In this document: positions 1 to 8,246 of the stretch, in pieces
How positions within the stretch are numbered: position 1 is the stretch's first letter
Layout of the letters: each line of letters begins with the position of its first letter
DNA from: JAKQHY01 sp034429475
Lineage (GTDB): Bacteria; Chloroflexota; Anaerolineae; B4-G1; SLSP01
DNA length: 42,824 nucleotides
Assembly: GCA_034429475.1 (NCBI GenBank)
Contig: DAOUGD010000243.1
Coordinates: forward strand, 1 to 42,824
Direction of reading: 5' to 3'
Notes under the pieces: generated by a model
Seen by the model: only the letters and a program-made list of their open reading frames with translations
What the model was told of the DNA's origin: nothing
Databases searched by the model: none
Translations under genes and position numbers: made by a program

Positions 1-1
1 G

Positions 2-1465
2 GAAGCGCGCGCCTCGGCGCGCGCTTCCGCTGCGTCTGTGGTCCGCAACTTCCGCGAAGGCCAGATCATCGTGCGCGAAGGCAGTGTCATTTTGGCGCTG
101 GATCTGGAGGCGCTTCAAGAGCTAGGGCTGACATCGCACAAATTCGAACTGTGGGACAACGGCGACGCGATGGCCTTTGCTGCCATCTTGCTGCTGGGCC
201 TGGCCCTGTACCTGGCGCGTCTACAACCCGAAGTGCTGGATGGCGGGCGTCATGAAATTCTGTTGACGATTCTACTGACCCTCTTTTTGGTTTTGACCCG
301 CTTGCTGATGCCTACCGGCGATCTGCTGCCGTATTTGTTTCCCAGCGCGGCGATGACGATGTTGCTGGTGGTCACACAGGGGCGTTCGGCGGCTATCGGG
401 GCGATGCTGTTTTTGGGAGGAGTGTGCGGCTGGATCGCCGGCGACTCGCTGGTCTTCGCCGTGTTAACGACTGGGCAGGGGCTTATTGCGGCACTGTCGC
501 TGCCGCGCTACGAAAACATCGGCTCCTTTTTCCGCTCTGGCTTGCTGGCCGGCGGCGCCGCCTCCCTGATTCTGTTGGCGTTTGACCTGGCAGAGTTTAA
601 CGCGGCGCCGGTGGCGCTGTTGATGAAAATTGGTGTGTGCCTGGTGGGCGGACTGCTCTCCGGTGGATTAACCATCGGCATCCTGTTTCTGCTGACGCCG
701 TTGTTCGACTTGACTACCACCTTCCGGCTGATGGAACTCAGCCGCCCCAACCATCCCCTCTTGCAGCGCCTCCTGCGTGAAGCCCCCGCGACGTTCAACC
801 ACGTGATGATGGTGGCGAGCCTGGCCGAGCAGGCTGCCGAGCGTATCGGCGGCAACGTGCTGCTCACGCGCGTGGGCGCGTACTACCACGACATCGGCAA
901 ACTGCTCCGCCCTTATTTCTTCATCGAAAACCAGCAGGGCCTCAGCAATCCCCACGACCGCCTTGACCCTTACACCAGCGTGGATGTGTTGACGGGACAC
1001 ATCCGCGATGGCATCCGGCTGGCGCAACAGTACCATTTGCCAGAACGGGTCATCGCTTTCATTCCTGAACATCATGGTACAATGCGTACCAGTTTTTTCT
1101 ATCAAAAGGCCGTCGAAGCCGCAGGGGGGGATGCCGACCTGGTGGATGAAGCGCACTTTCGTTACCCCGGCCCGACCCCGCGCAGCCGCGAGACGGCTCT
1201 GCTGATGTTGGCCGATGGCTGTGAGGCCGCCACTCGCGCCCGTCGCCCTTCAACGCCCGAAGAATTGGAGGGAATCGTCAACGGAATTTTCGATCAACGC
1301 TTGCGCGATGGGCAGCTCGACATGTGCCCGATCACCATGCAAGAATTGCATCTTGCGAAGATGGCCTACATTGAATTGCTGCGCGCCGCCTATCATCCGC
1401 GCATCAACTATCCAGAACCCAAACCGGACAAGGACGACGATAATGAACCTAAAACATCACATTGA
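2..1465 (+). CDS. pgpH: HD-domain membrane phosphohydrolase, PgpH/YqfF-like (5' partial)
   Basis: The frame is open to the left edge, so the N-terminus and most of the extracellular 7TMR-HDED domain are missing. Numbering from the GTG at 38, about six or seven hydrophobic segments lie at residues 45-245 (the 7TM part). A cytoplasmic HD domain follows, with HDIGK at 284-288 and EHHGT at 344-348, the metal-binding motifs of PgpH. Family members degrade cyclic di-AMP at the membrane. The last 23 bases overlap ybeY, and dgkA follows; this order is common in Gram-positive-type genomes and supports the call. The GTG at 38 is only an in-frame codon, not the real start. The enzymatic role is inferred from motifs and neighbours. 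Confidence 0.88.
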   Translation, partial: EARASARASAASVVRNFREGQIIVREGSVILALDLEALQELGLTSHKFELWDNGDAMAFAAILLLGLALYLARLQPEVLDGGRHEILLTILLTLFLVLTRLLMPTGDLLPYLFPSAAMTMLLVVTQGRSAAIGAMLFLGGVCGWIAGDSLVFAVLTTGQGLIAALSLPRYENIGSFFRSGLLAGGAASLILLAFDLAEFNAAPVALLMKIGVCLVGGLLSGGLTIGILFLLTPLFDLTTTFRLMELSRPNHPLLQRLLREAPATFNHVMMVASLAEQAAERIGGNVLLTRVGAYYHDIGKLLRPYFFIENQQGLSNPHDRLDPYTSVDVLTGHIRDGIRLAQQYHLPERVIAFIPEHHGTMRTSFFYQKAVEAAGGDADLVDEAHFRYPGPTPRSRETALLMLADGCEAATRARRPSTPEELEGIVNGIFDQRLRDGQLDMCPITMQELHLAKMAYIELLRAAYHPRINYPEPKPDKDDDNEPKTSH

Positions 1466-1922
1466 CATTCAAGTTGAAGAGTCGGTGGGCCAATTGGATA
1501 CCCACCCGTTGGAAAAGGCGGCCTTGACCACCCTACGGTTGGATCAGGTGGCCGAACCGTGTGAGGTCGTCATCGTGCTTTCGGACGACGAGACGCTGCG
1601 CGATTTGAACCAACGTTTCCGTGGTCTCAACCGTCCCACCGATGTGCTCTCTTTTGCCGATGACACGCGCGGCCCCTTTTCGGGTGGCGCAGCCGGGTTC
1701 CCACGCTATCTGGGGGACGTGGTGATTTCGGTGGAGCGCGCCCAGGCCCAGGCCAACGCGGTGGGCGCCACTCTGACGCAGGAATTGCAGTTGTTGGTGG
1801 TGCATGGGATGCTGCACTTGTTGGGATACGACCACGCCGAACCGGACGCGAAGGCGCAGATGTGGAAGGCGCAACAGGTCGTCTTGAGCGAATTGGGGGT
1901 GGCGATCCCCTTGCCCGAATGA
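1443..1922 (+). CDS. ybeY: Endoribonuclease YbeY, rRNA maturation factor
   Basis: A 159-residue protein, the usual size for YbeY. The zinc-binding signature HGMLHLLGYDH sits at residues 121-131 (H121, H125, H131), and NRPTDVLSF at about 63-71 is also typical. The family is a single-strand endoribonuclease needed for 16S rRNA 3' end maturation and ribosome quality control. The frame is open further upstream (to 1215), but that part only mirrors pgpH. ATG 1443 gives the correct family N-terminus. The gene overlaps pgpH by 23 bases and dgkA by 4 (ATGA), so the three are very likely co-translated. Confidence 0.95.
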   Translation: MNLKHHIDIQVEESVGQLDTHPLEKAALTTLRLDQVAEPCEVVIVLSDDETLRDLNQRFRGLNRPTDVLSFADDTRGPFSGGAAGFPRYLGDVVISVERAQAQANAVGATLTQELQLLVVHGMLHLLGYDHAEPDAKAQMWKAQQVVLSELGVAIPLPE

Positions 1923-2308
1923 ATGCGCCGTCGCCTTTTCGACCGCACCGCACCGGCTTTGTCATGGGGTTTAAATACGCCGGCGAGGGACTGCTCTACG
2001 CGCTCCGCACCCAGCGCAACTTCCGCTTCCACCTGGTGATGGCGATTGTGGTCGTGCTCGCCGGCTACTGGCTGCAGCTCTCGTATGCAGCCTGGGCCGT
2101 GTTGATGTTGACCATCGGCTTCGTCGTCGTCACTGAAATGGTCAACACCGCCGCCGAAACCCTCGTGGATATGGTCAGCCCTGATTACCACCCGCTGGCG
2201 AAGCAGGTCAAAGACCTCGCTGCCGGCGCCGTGTTGGTGACGGCCATCGTTGCCGTGGGCGTGGGGCTGATGATTCTGGGACCTCCCCTGCTGGCCCTCT
2301 TGCGGTAA
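1919..2308 (+). CDS. dgkA: Diacylglycerol/undecaprenol kinase family protein
   Basis: A 129-residue integral membrane protein with three hydrophobic segments (about 38-52, 58-74, 101-125). The family core is at residues 72-107: VTEMVNTAAETLVD, then a His, AK and KDLAAGAVL. E73, N76 and E80 match the catalytic and metal-binding positions of DgkA. In Gram-positive-type bacteria this family phosphorylates undecaprenol to recycle the lipid carrier, which suits its place after ybeY. The ATG overlaps the ybeY stop (ATGA), so this start was preferred to the upstream in-frame ATG at 1862. Substrate (undecaprenol or diacylglycerol) cannot be read from the sequence. Confidence 0.93.
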   Translation: MNAPSPFRPHRTGFVMGFKYAGEGLLYALRTQRNFRFHLVMAIVVVLAGYWLQLSYAAWAVLMLTIGFVVVTEMVNTAAETLVDMVSPDYHPLAKQVKDLAAGAVLVTAIVAVGVGLMILGPPLLALLR

Positions 2309-2309
2309 G

Positions 2310-2373
2310 CGTTATTTCGCCGTCATACCGAACGCTATTTCGCCGTCATTCTGAACGCTGTTTGTGAAGAATC
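2310..2373. repeat. Tandem 23-base repeat ending in a dispersed repeat
   Basis: Just over two copies of a 23-base unit containing TTTCGCCGTCAT lie between convergent dgkA and the glycosyltransferase. The second copy runs into a 30-base sequence (2344-2373) that recurs inverted at 4439-4468 with two mismatches. The unit supplies the last codons and stop of the minus-strand glycosyltransferase gene. Confidence 0.75.
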
Positions 2374-4302
2374 TAGCGCAATTTCCAGCAGCGTTTCCCC
2401 GCTGCCCACTGCCCAACGTTCTCCTGTCATCGGATCGTACAGCCCGACGCGCAGATGGTAAGGGCCTGCTGCCGCATCCACCGGCAGATTCAAGTGATGC
2501 TCCTGGACAAACCGGTCGCCCACCTGCAAACTGTAGGGGTCTACCCACAGGCCGTCATCCCCCGCGACGAAATCCCCGTTGGCCGTGACCAGGTGCGTGA
2601 ACACCTTCAACCGCAGCCCGCTGTAGACGCCCGGCGGCGGCGGATAGGGAATCAACTCCTCCGGCGGCAGCGGCAGCGGCGCGACGACCTCCCACCACAG
2701 CGCCAACCGGCCCTCGCTGTCGGGTTGGGACGGCGCTTCCACCGTGACCCGCTCCAACCGCAGCGCGTTGGCGAAAGGCTGCGCCGCGAGCGAATGTCCC
2801 CGTATATCCGTGACGCGCGCCTCCTTGGGCAGTTCCGGCAGGCTGACTAGAAATCCTTGCATCCCTGCCGGCGCGGTGACGCCCGGCGCCGCCGCCAGCA
2901 GCGCGCCGATCAGCCCCGCCGGGTGGCTTTCGTCCTGCATAAAGAACCGGGTGGGCGCGCCCGTGTCGAGCAGCGCGCGCGTGGGATCCAGCCAACGCAG
3001 CCGCGCCGCCTGCGGACAGTCGGTCTGCACGGCGACTTTATCCCACGGCCCAAACAACATACTGCTGACTGCTGCATCCTGCACATCCTGCAACGCTTCT
3101 AAATAACGACATAATGCGCGGTAATCCGCCCGGTAGAGAAAGCGCACCATCGAATGGTTGGGCCAGGTGACAAAGTAGTCTCGCACGTCGCGCGCGGCGA
3201 CCACCCCCAACGTCAGCGCGAACAGCGGCAGCGCCGTCCACGACCATCGCCGCGCGGCCGCCTTCATCGGCATCGCCAGTAAGAGGTAGACGGCCGGCAG
3301 CGCGAGAATGGCGTGCCCGTAACTAGAAGGCGGCAGACTGAGGCAGGCCGGCGCCATCCCGGCGGCCAGCCACAGCAACACGAAACGCGCGTTGGCCTGC
3401 TTCAAATGGCCCAACCGGGTGGCCACGCCCAGGTAGAAAAGAAGCGCGCCCAGCACCCCAAACACCGGGCGTTCGGAGACATTGTAGAGCCACTCCGGGT
3501 CGCCTTTCGCGTGAGCCATCCCCAACGTCGTCCAGGTCGTTTGCAGGAGCGGCTTCAAGTCGCCCTGGCGCAGCGCGGTGAGCGGCACGGCCACTTCACT
3601 CACGCGCGCGTCGCCGCCGGGGATGTGCGCCGCCGTCCAGAACATCGGCGCGGCCAGGAGCAGTCCCGCGCCCAGCGCCAGCAGATACCGGGCCACACGA
3701 TCCTTTTTTGTCCCCACCACCAGCAGCGCCGCGCCGAGCAGCGCCGGGATGAGGCGGCCGGCGTAGTACGTCAGCAGCGCGCCGGCCACGCCCAGCGCCA
3801 TCCCCACCGACGCCCAACGCGGCGGCGTCTTGTCCTGCAAAATCCGCCAGCCCCAGTAAATCGCCAGCAGCATCCACGGCAGCGCGCCCATGTGGCGGAT
3901 GGCGACGCGGCTGTACAGCAGCGCCCAGAACGACACGGCGACCAGCGCGCCGGAGAGCAGCCCGACCTCGCGTGTGAAGAGCCGCCGCCCGACGGCCCAG
4001 GTCAGCAGAACGGCGAACGTCCCGCAGACGGCGGACAACCACCGCGCCGACGCCTGGTTCAGCCCGGCGACGGCCAGCAGCGGCGCGCGGACGGTGTGGT
4101 AGAGCGGCTCGTGGCCGGACGCCCCGGCGAAGTACCACGACGGCCCGTCGCTCAGGATGCGCTGCGAGAAGGTGTACAGCTCGATGAGATCGTCGTCGCG
4201 CCAGCCGGGCGGGACGTCCATCAGCGCGCCCCAGCGCAGCGCCCACGCCAGCAGCAACACGGCGATCAATCCCCAACGTTCATAGGTTTTCAAGTGTTTC
4301 AT
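2335..4302 (-). CDS. GT39/ArnT-like membrane glycosyltransferase
   Basis: A 655-residue GT-C type protein. It has an N-terminal membrane anchor, then a first outer loop with RDDD at about 35-38 (the acidic catalytic motif position) and GHEPLYH at about 63-69, then roughly ten hydrophobic segments to about residue 380. A beta-rich extracytoplasmic domain of about 250 residues follows. Such enzymes move sugars from polyprenyl-phosphate carriers to acceptors outside the membrane; donor and acceptor are unknown here. It is a diverged paralogue of the next gene (shared GHEPLY, DYFVTW-like and GDRFVQ stretches). The final residues (TAFRMTAK) are encoded by the repeat at 2310-2373, so the natural C-terminus may have been replaced. 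No clear ribosome binding site precedes the ATG. Confidence 0.85.
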   Translation of the reverse strand: MKHLKTYERWGLIAVLLLAWALRWGALMDVPPGWRDDDLIELYTFSQRILSDGPSWYFAGASGHEPLYHTVRAPLLAVAGLNQASARWLSAVCGTFAVLLTWAVGRRLFTREVGLLSGALVAVSFWALLYSRVAIRHMGALPWMLLAIYWGWRILQDKTPPRWASVGMALGVAGALLTYYAGRLIPALLGAALLVVGTKKDRVARYLLALGAGLLLAAPMFWTAAHIPGGDARVSEVAVPLTALRQGDLKPLLQTTWTTLGMAHAKGDPEWLYNVSERPVFGVLGALLFYLGVATRLGHLKQANARFVLLWLAAGMAPACLSLPPSSYGHAILALPAVYLLLAMPMKAAARRWSWTALPLFALTLGVVAARDVRDYFVTWPNHSMVRFLYRADYRALCRYLEALQDVQDAAVSSMLFGPWDKVAVQTDCPQAARLRWLDPTRALLDTGAPTRFFMQDESHPAGLIGALLAAAPGVTAPAGMQGFLVSLPELPKEARVTDIRGHSLAAQPFANALRLERVTVEAPSQPDSEGRLALWWEVVAPLPLPPEELIPYPPPPGVYSGLRLKVFTHLVTANGDFVAGDDGLWVDPYSLQVGDRFVQEHHLNLPVDAAAGPYHLRVGLYDPMTGERWAVGSGETLLEIALDSSQTAFRMTAK

Positions 4303-4329
4303 AGCTTATTCGCAGTTGATGAAGATGGT

Positions 4330-4733
4330 TCAACGGATTCAACGGATTTTAACGGATGAGTCCACTGAAAAAAACACTAATAGAGGAATCAATTAAACCT
4401 GGCACAATCCTTTTCATCCTGGCCGTCTGCGCGTAGGAGATTCTTCGCAAACAGCGCTCAGAATGACGCGGAACGTCACCCTGAACGGAATCCCGGTGCT
4501 GTTCCGGGATGGAGTGAAGGGTCTCTGATTGTGCCAGGTCTAAATCGTTTGTCTATAAGGACACAAAGGACATAAAGGATTTTAAGGCACGCATTAACGA
4601 AATTGACCCTACTGAGTTTTAAAGTGAATGACTTTAAGCCTTCCCTGAATTTTCTTCGCGTCCTTTGTGGTTAGCCCTCTTTTTTCAGGAGCGTCATGGA
4701 TGATTTTTCCGTTGAATCCGTTCAATCCGTTGA
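4330..4733. repeat. Nested intergenic repeats between the two glycosyltransferase genes
   Basis: The 433-base gap (4303-4735) holds no gene. Two complementary arms made of AACGGATTn words lie at 4330-4357 and 4708-4733. In compact copies elsewhere (37139-37190) such arms are almost adjacent; here about 350 bases separate them. That space contains the inverted-repeat element at 4397-4539 and another microrepeat with ACAAAGGAC words (4557-4587, partner arm near 4658-4674). This reads as repeat inserted into repeat. Confidence 0.7.
4397..4539. repeat. 143-base element with 13-base terminal inverted repeats
   Basis: ACCTGGCACAATC at 4397-4409 is the exact reverse complement of 4527-4539. Inside are the inverted copy of the dispersed 30-mer (4439-4468) and a short hairpin built on ATCCCGG/CCGGGAT near 4490-4511. 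No coding capacity is seen. It may be a small non-autonomous element or a structured intergenic repeat. Confidence 0.6.
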
Positions 4734-4735
4734 GA

Positions 4736-6826
4736 TTATTCTCCAAGGGGGAGGATGCTGTGGTTTACATCCGCCATCCCCGCGTTGGTGACGGGCAGCC
4801 GTTGGAAGTCGGCGCGGCGGTAGAAGCCGAGGCTCAGCCCGTAGTCGCCGGGCGGGAGGGCGTCCGGCAGCGTCAGGCGATATAACTGGACGAAGCGGTC
4901 GCCGGGCTGCCACTGCCAGGAGGGCGCGTCGAGCCGGTCAACCTGCGTGAGGATGGTGTTGTGACCGTCCAGCAGGTGGACGAAGAGCGCCAGTTCCTCC
5001 GGCTGCGCCGCCAGCACCTCCCAGGCCGTCATCACCGTGAGCGCGCCGCCCGGCGTGAGCGTGGTGGGCGTGATGGCATATCCGACCAGTGCGACGACAT
5101 CCCCATAAGCCACCGGGCACGGCGACGGGACGAGCGCGCTGCCGGGCGCGGCGTCTCCCGGCCCCACGACGACCGTGCGCGCGAGGGGGGCGGTGAGGCT
5201 GTCCCACGCGGCGTCGGCGTCCCAGTCGTAGCCGTAGACGGCCGGCGGCAGGTCTTGGGGGCGAAACGTCAGCGTGATGGCCGGCGTCAGGGTGGGGGCC
5301 AGCCACCCGGTCAACTCCGGCGGCAGCGCGGATTGTTCCTCGGTGTACAACCGCGTCGCGCCGCGCGGGAAGAACAGCGCGCTGCGCCCGTCGCTCCAGC
5401 GCAATGAGAGGTCGGTGCGCCGCAGCGTGACTTCCATGGTGTACGGGTCGTGGACTTCGCCGGGATAGAGGCTGGTGATAGCGACGGGCGTGGTAGCGGG
5501 GTTGGCGTCGAGATGCCGCCCCAGCGCCACGACGTGGTGGTGGTAGCTGACCCGCACGTCCCGGTTCTGCCCCCACGTCACGAAGTAAGCGTGCGCCGCC
5601 TCTATCCCCGTGCCCAGGAACGCCACGGCCAGCAAAATCGGTAGGGCTTTCTTAAAGTGATTTTTTCTGTCAGCAGATTCAGCAGATTGAGCAGATTTCA
5701 GATCTAATCTGCTGAATCTGCTCAATCTGCTGATAAAATTATCTGAACGGATGTGTAACCATACGTTGTCTACGCCCAGGGCGATGAGCAGGAAGGTGGG
5801 CGGCAGGGCGGCGATGGCGTGCAGGGTGTTGTATTCCACGGTGGTGAGCAGCGCCGGCGCCATCCCGCCGCCGAGCCAGAGCAAGGTGAAGCTACAGCGG
5901 CGGTCGCGCACGCGCCACACCGCTACCCCCAGCCCAATCATAAACGCCAGCGCGAGGAACGGTTCCAACGCGGGCCGCTCGCTGACGTGGTAGAGCCAGC
6001 GCGGATCGGCTTTCCACAGCAGCAGCGGCAGCGAGTCGGTGACGTTCTGCCACAACGGACGCCAATCGCCGCCGCGCGCCGCCGTCAGCGCGCCGCCCAG
6101 TTGGGCGATGCGCTGCTCCAGGTTGGGGTGGGTCTTCAGATAGTAAAATAGCGGGAAGCCGACCGCCCCGGCGACGCCGAGCAGCGCCAGGACGCCGGGC
6201 CACACGCGGCGCAGCGTGCGCCGGTCGAAGAGGGCCAGCGCGCCCAGAAACGCGAGGTAGAGCAGCGGCATCCCCCGGCTTGCCATGTACGTGTAGAAGC
6301 TCAGGCCGAGGCACGCGCCGGCGACGAGGTAGCCGGCCCAGGCGCGGCGCGGCGCACGGGCCGTCAATCCGTGGTCGCAGGCCAGTGCGGACGCGGCGAG
6401 CAGCGCGGGCAGCGCCGGCGCGCGCAACCCCAGGCGCGCCATCATCAGCGGCCAGAAGCCGACAGTGAGCGCGGCCGCCGTCCACAGCGCGGCGCGGCGA
6501 CCCCACCAGCGGCGTGCCAGCGCGACCGTCAGTGTCCACGTCGCCAGGCTCCACAGGACGGTGGTGAAGCGCAGCGTGAAGATACCCTGTCCCAGAAACA
6601 CGGTCAGCGCGGCGACGCTGTAATTGTAGAGCGGCTCGTGGCCGTAGCCTACCGGGAAGTAGAGGCGATGCACGCCGCGCAGGATGGCGGCGCTGTCGTG
6701 GCCGTTGCTGGCCTCGTCGTGGGTCAGGCCCGGCGGCACAGCGTCCAACGCGGCGACACGCAGCCCGAAGGTCGTCAGCAGCAATCCAATGAGGAGCGCC
6801 CACCAAAGCGTTGTTTTGACGTTCAC
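4736..6826 (-). CDS. GT39/ArnT-like membrane glycosyltransferase with repeat-encoded insert
   Basis: A 696-residue paralogue of the preceding glycosyltransferase. An N-terminal membrane helix (about 8-28) is followed by a first loop with THDEA at about 35-39 and GHEPLYN at about 62-68, then multiple hydrophobic segments to about 410, and a C-terminal beta-rich outer domain with GDRFVQL. The family transfers sugars from polyprenyl-phosphate donors outside the membrane; substrates are unknown. The loop before ALPILLAVAF is about 30 residues longer than in the paralogue. It contains RLSRFSRL and SAQSAESAD, read from a hairpin repeat at 5670-5733 that stays in frame. The start is GTG at 6826 with no strong ribosome binding site. 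The stop directly abuts the repeat arm at 4708-4733. Confidence 0.85.
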   Translation of the reverse strand: MNVKTTLWWALLIGLLLTTFGLRVAALDAVPPGLTHDEASNGHDSAAILRGVHRLYFPVGYGHEPLYNYSVAALTVFLGQGIFTLRFTTVLWSLATWTLTVALARRWWGRRAALWTAAALTVGFWPLMMARLGLRAPALPALLAASALACDHGLTARAPRRAWAGYLVAGACLGLSFYTYMASRGMPLLYLAFLGALALFDRRTLRRVWPGVLALLGVAGAVGFPLFYYLKTHPNLEQRIAQLGGALTAARGGDWRPLWQNVTDSLPLLLWKADPRWLYHVSERPALEPFLALAFMIGLGVAVWRVRDRRCSFTLLWLGGGMAPALLTTVEYNTLHAIAALPPTFLLIALGVDNVWLHIRSDNFISRLSRFSRLDLKSAQSAESADRKNHFKKALPILLAVAFLGTGIEAAHAYFVTWGQNRDVRVSYHHHVVALGRHLDANPATTPVAITSLYPGEVHDPYTMEVTLRRTDLSLRWSDGRSALFFPRGATRLYTEEQSALPPELTGWLAPTLTPAITLTFRPQDLPPAVYGYDWDADAAWDSLTAPLARTVVVGPGDAAPGSALVPSPCPVAYGDVVALVGYAITPTTLTPGGALTVMTAWEVLAAQPEELALFVHLLDGHNTILTQVDRLDAPSWQWQPGDRFVQLYRLTLPDALPPGDYGLSLGFYRRADFQRLPVTNAGMADVNHSILPLGE
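5670..5733. repeat. AGCAGATTn-type hairpin repeat inside a coding region
   Basis: The left arm at 5671-5697 is three copies of a CAGCAGATT-like word. The right arm at 5706-5732 is its complement with two mismatches, and the loop is 8 bases. The same type stands between genes at 7421-7484, 36511-36568 and 37692-37740. Here it lies within the open frame of the glycosyltransferase. Confidence 0.85.
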
Positions 6827-6868
6827 GGGAGCAATGGTACCCTATCCGGTAAGTTTGGCAACTGGCGC

Positions 6869-6896
6869 TTGTTTCTCTTGGTGATTTGGGTATACT
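6869..6896 (+). promoter_or_regulatory. Putative promoter for the small membrane protein pair
   Basis: TTGTTT at 6869-6874 and TATACT at 6891-6896 are spaced by 16 bases. They sit about 35 bases ahead of the first of two small overlapping genes. Pattern match only. Confidence 0.45.
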
Positions 6897-6930
6897 TGGG
6901 ATAGTTTGATGGGAAGAAAGGAGTGGGGGT

Positions 6931-7212
6931 ATGCCAACTGCACGCGATATTGCTTTGATATTCCTGGCGATTGAGGCATTCTTTGTGGCTTTGATCCCTA
7001 TGGTGGTGTTGGCGGGATTGGCCTATGGCGTTTACTGGCTGCGCGGTAAGGTGGTGGAGTATTTACATCTGGGGCAACTGTACGCGCAAAAGCTGCACGA
7101 TGCGGTTGAGAAGTATTCCCGCTCGGTGACAACGCCATTTATCCGCGTTCATACCACCACGCGCATGGCAACGACGATTCTTAACAATCTGGTAACGAGG
7201 AGACAACTATGA
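6931..7212 (+). CDS. Small single-pass membrane protein, unknown function
   Basis: A 93-residue protein with a GGAGTGGGGGT ribosome binding site. Residues about 7-37 are strongly hydrophobic; the rest is polar, with a basic helix (RGKVVEYLHLGQLYAQKL) and no recognised motif. It overlaps the next gene by ATGA, so the two are surely co-translated. Both are small and membrane-anchored, which suggests that they act together at the membrane. I do not recognise the family. A toxin-antitoxin role was considered, but nothing supports it beyond size. Confidence 0.7.
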   Translation: MPTARDIALIFLAIEAFFVALIPMVVLAGLAYGVYWLRGKVVEYLHLGQLYAQKLHDAVEKYSRSVTTPFIRVHTTTRMATTILNNLVTRRQL

Positions 7213-7406
7213 ATTCTAAAGCTCGTGCATTATTATTTGGCGGATTGATCGGCGCTGTGGTAGGCATGTTGGCCGGTTGGTTGTATTTCAACGCCAATGT
7301 GTTGACGGACGAGGAAGGCCAGGAGCAGTTGGGAGCGCCCACCCCGGCCACTTCGTTGAAATGGGGGCTGGGGCTGCTCTCGGTGTTGCGGCAGATTACG
7401 GAGTGA
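7209..7406 (+). CDS. Small YtxH-like membrane protein, unknown function
   Basis: A 65-residue protein. Residues 7-27 form a glycine-rich membrane helix (LLFGGLIGAVVGMLAGWLY), reminiscent of YtxH-type small envelope proteins. A short acidic stretch (DEEGQEQ) and a second amphipathic segment follow. The ATG overlaps the stop of the upstream gene (ATGA). A hairpin repeat begins 15 bases after the stop and could end transcription. Function is unknown. Confidence 0.7.
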   Translation: MNSKARALLFGGLIGAVVGMLAGWLYFNANVLTDEEGQEQLGAPTPATSLKWGLGLLSVLRQITE

Positions 7407-7420
7407 TGTAGGTGGACTTA

Positions 7421-7484
7421 TCAGCAGATTAAGCAGATTGAGCAGATTAGGATCGACATCTGCTTAATCCGCTTAATCTGCTGA
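7421..7484. repeat. AGCAGATTn-type hairpin repeat
   Basis: The left arm 7421-7448 has three AGCAGATT-like words; the right arm 7457-7484 is its imperfect complement. It separates two convergent transcription units and might terminate both, although it lacks a T-tract. Confidence 0.85.
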
Positions 7485-7489
7485 CCGTT

Positions 7490-8113
7490 TCAGTCATTGA
7501 GCCAGCGGAGCCAGGGATTGCTGCGGCGTTCGACGGTCAGGGTGGTGTGGGGGCCATGCCCCGGATAGAGCCGCGTTTCCGGCGGAAAAGTCAACAGCCG
7601 CTTGAGGCTTTGCGTCATCACACGGGGGTCGCCGCCGGGCAAGTCGGAGCGTCCCACGTTGCCGGCGAACAGCAAGTCGCCGGTGATCAGGGCTTGCTCC
7701 TCTGGGATGTAGAAGCACACGCTGCCGGGGGTGTGACCGGGCGTGTGGAGTACCTCAAGGTGCAGGCTGCCGACGTTCAACCTCAGTCCTTCGGTCAGTT
7801 CCAGCGTGGGTGGGGGCGCGGGGACGTAATCCAGCCCAAACCACAGCGCGCCGCCCCCTTCCAATAGCAACTCCCGGTCGGCGGGGTGGAGGCCGAAGGG
7901 CGCGCGGAGAAACTCTAACGCGGCATTTCCCGCAATGTGGTCGAAATGCCCGTGGGTGTTAAGAATGAACTGCACGTTAACCTGGCGTTTTTCAATTTCC
8001 TGTATCAGGGCCGCCGGATCGCCAGGGTCAATGATCACCCCTGCGTTGCTGTCCTCGTCATACACCAGGTAACAGTTGGATTCCATCATACCAATGGGTA
8101 AGGTGACGATCAT
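7490..8113 (-). CDS. Metallo-beta-lactamase-fold hydrolase (glyoxalase II-like)
   Basis: A 207-residue protein with THGHFDH at residues 53-59 (H54, H56, D58, H59), the binuclear metal site. Further ligands are in HTPGH near 118-122, TGDLLF near 141-146 and PGHGP near 183-187. Length and motif spacing match the short YcbL/GloB-like group of thiolester hydrolases, so hydrolysis of S-D-lactoylglutathione-like or other small thiolesters is likely, but the true substrate is unknown. A GGAG ribosome binding site precedes the ATG (CAAGGAGTGAACCC). It stands alone between repeats. Confidence 0.9.
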   Translation of the reverse strand: MIVTLPIGMMESNCYLVYDEDSNAGVIIDPGDPAALIQEIEKRQVNVQFILNTHGHFDHIAGNAALEFLRAPFGLHPADRELLLEGGGALWFGLDYVPAPPPTLELTEGLRLNVGSLHLEVLHTPGHTPGSVCFYIPEEQALITGDLLFAGNVGRSDLPGGDPRVMTQSLKRLLTFPPETRLYPGHGPHTTLTVERRSNPWLRWLND

Positions 8114-8161
8114 GGGTTCACTCCTTGAAAGGGACTGTGTAGGGCTTATTGTATCACATCA

Positions 8162-8226
8162 GAAATGAGTCATGAGAAAAGGGTAATGGGGCACTCTTTA
8201 CGCATTTCTCATTACGCTTTACCCCT
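8162..8226. repeat. AATGAGAAn-type hairpin microrepeat
   Basis: Words such as AAATGAG and ATGAGAAAAGGGTAATGGGG (8162-8190) face their complements (CATTTCTCATTACGC and CCCCTTACC) at 8200-8226. The element fills the gap between divergent genes. A related element is at 31021-31135. Confidence 0.6.
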
Positions 8227-8246
8227 TACCACTTCAGGAGGTCGGG

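Noticed and set aside
3313..4359. A 348-codon open frame opposite the first glycosyltransferase
   Set aside because: Arg/Gln/Pro-rich shadow frame caused by GC bias; it also runs into a repeat.
6931..7406. Toxin-antitoxin pair made of two small overlapping genes
   Set aside because: Both are membrane proteins with no toxin or DNA-binding motif; size and overlap alone are not evidence.
7421..7484. AGCAGATTn hairpins as ordinary intrinsic terminators
   Set aside because: They lack a consistent T-tract, and one copy lies inside a coding region, so termination is not their general function.
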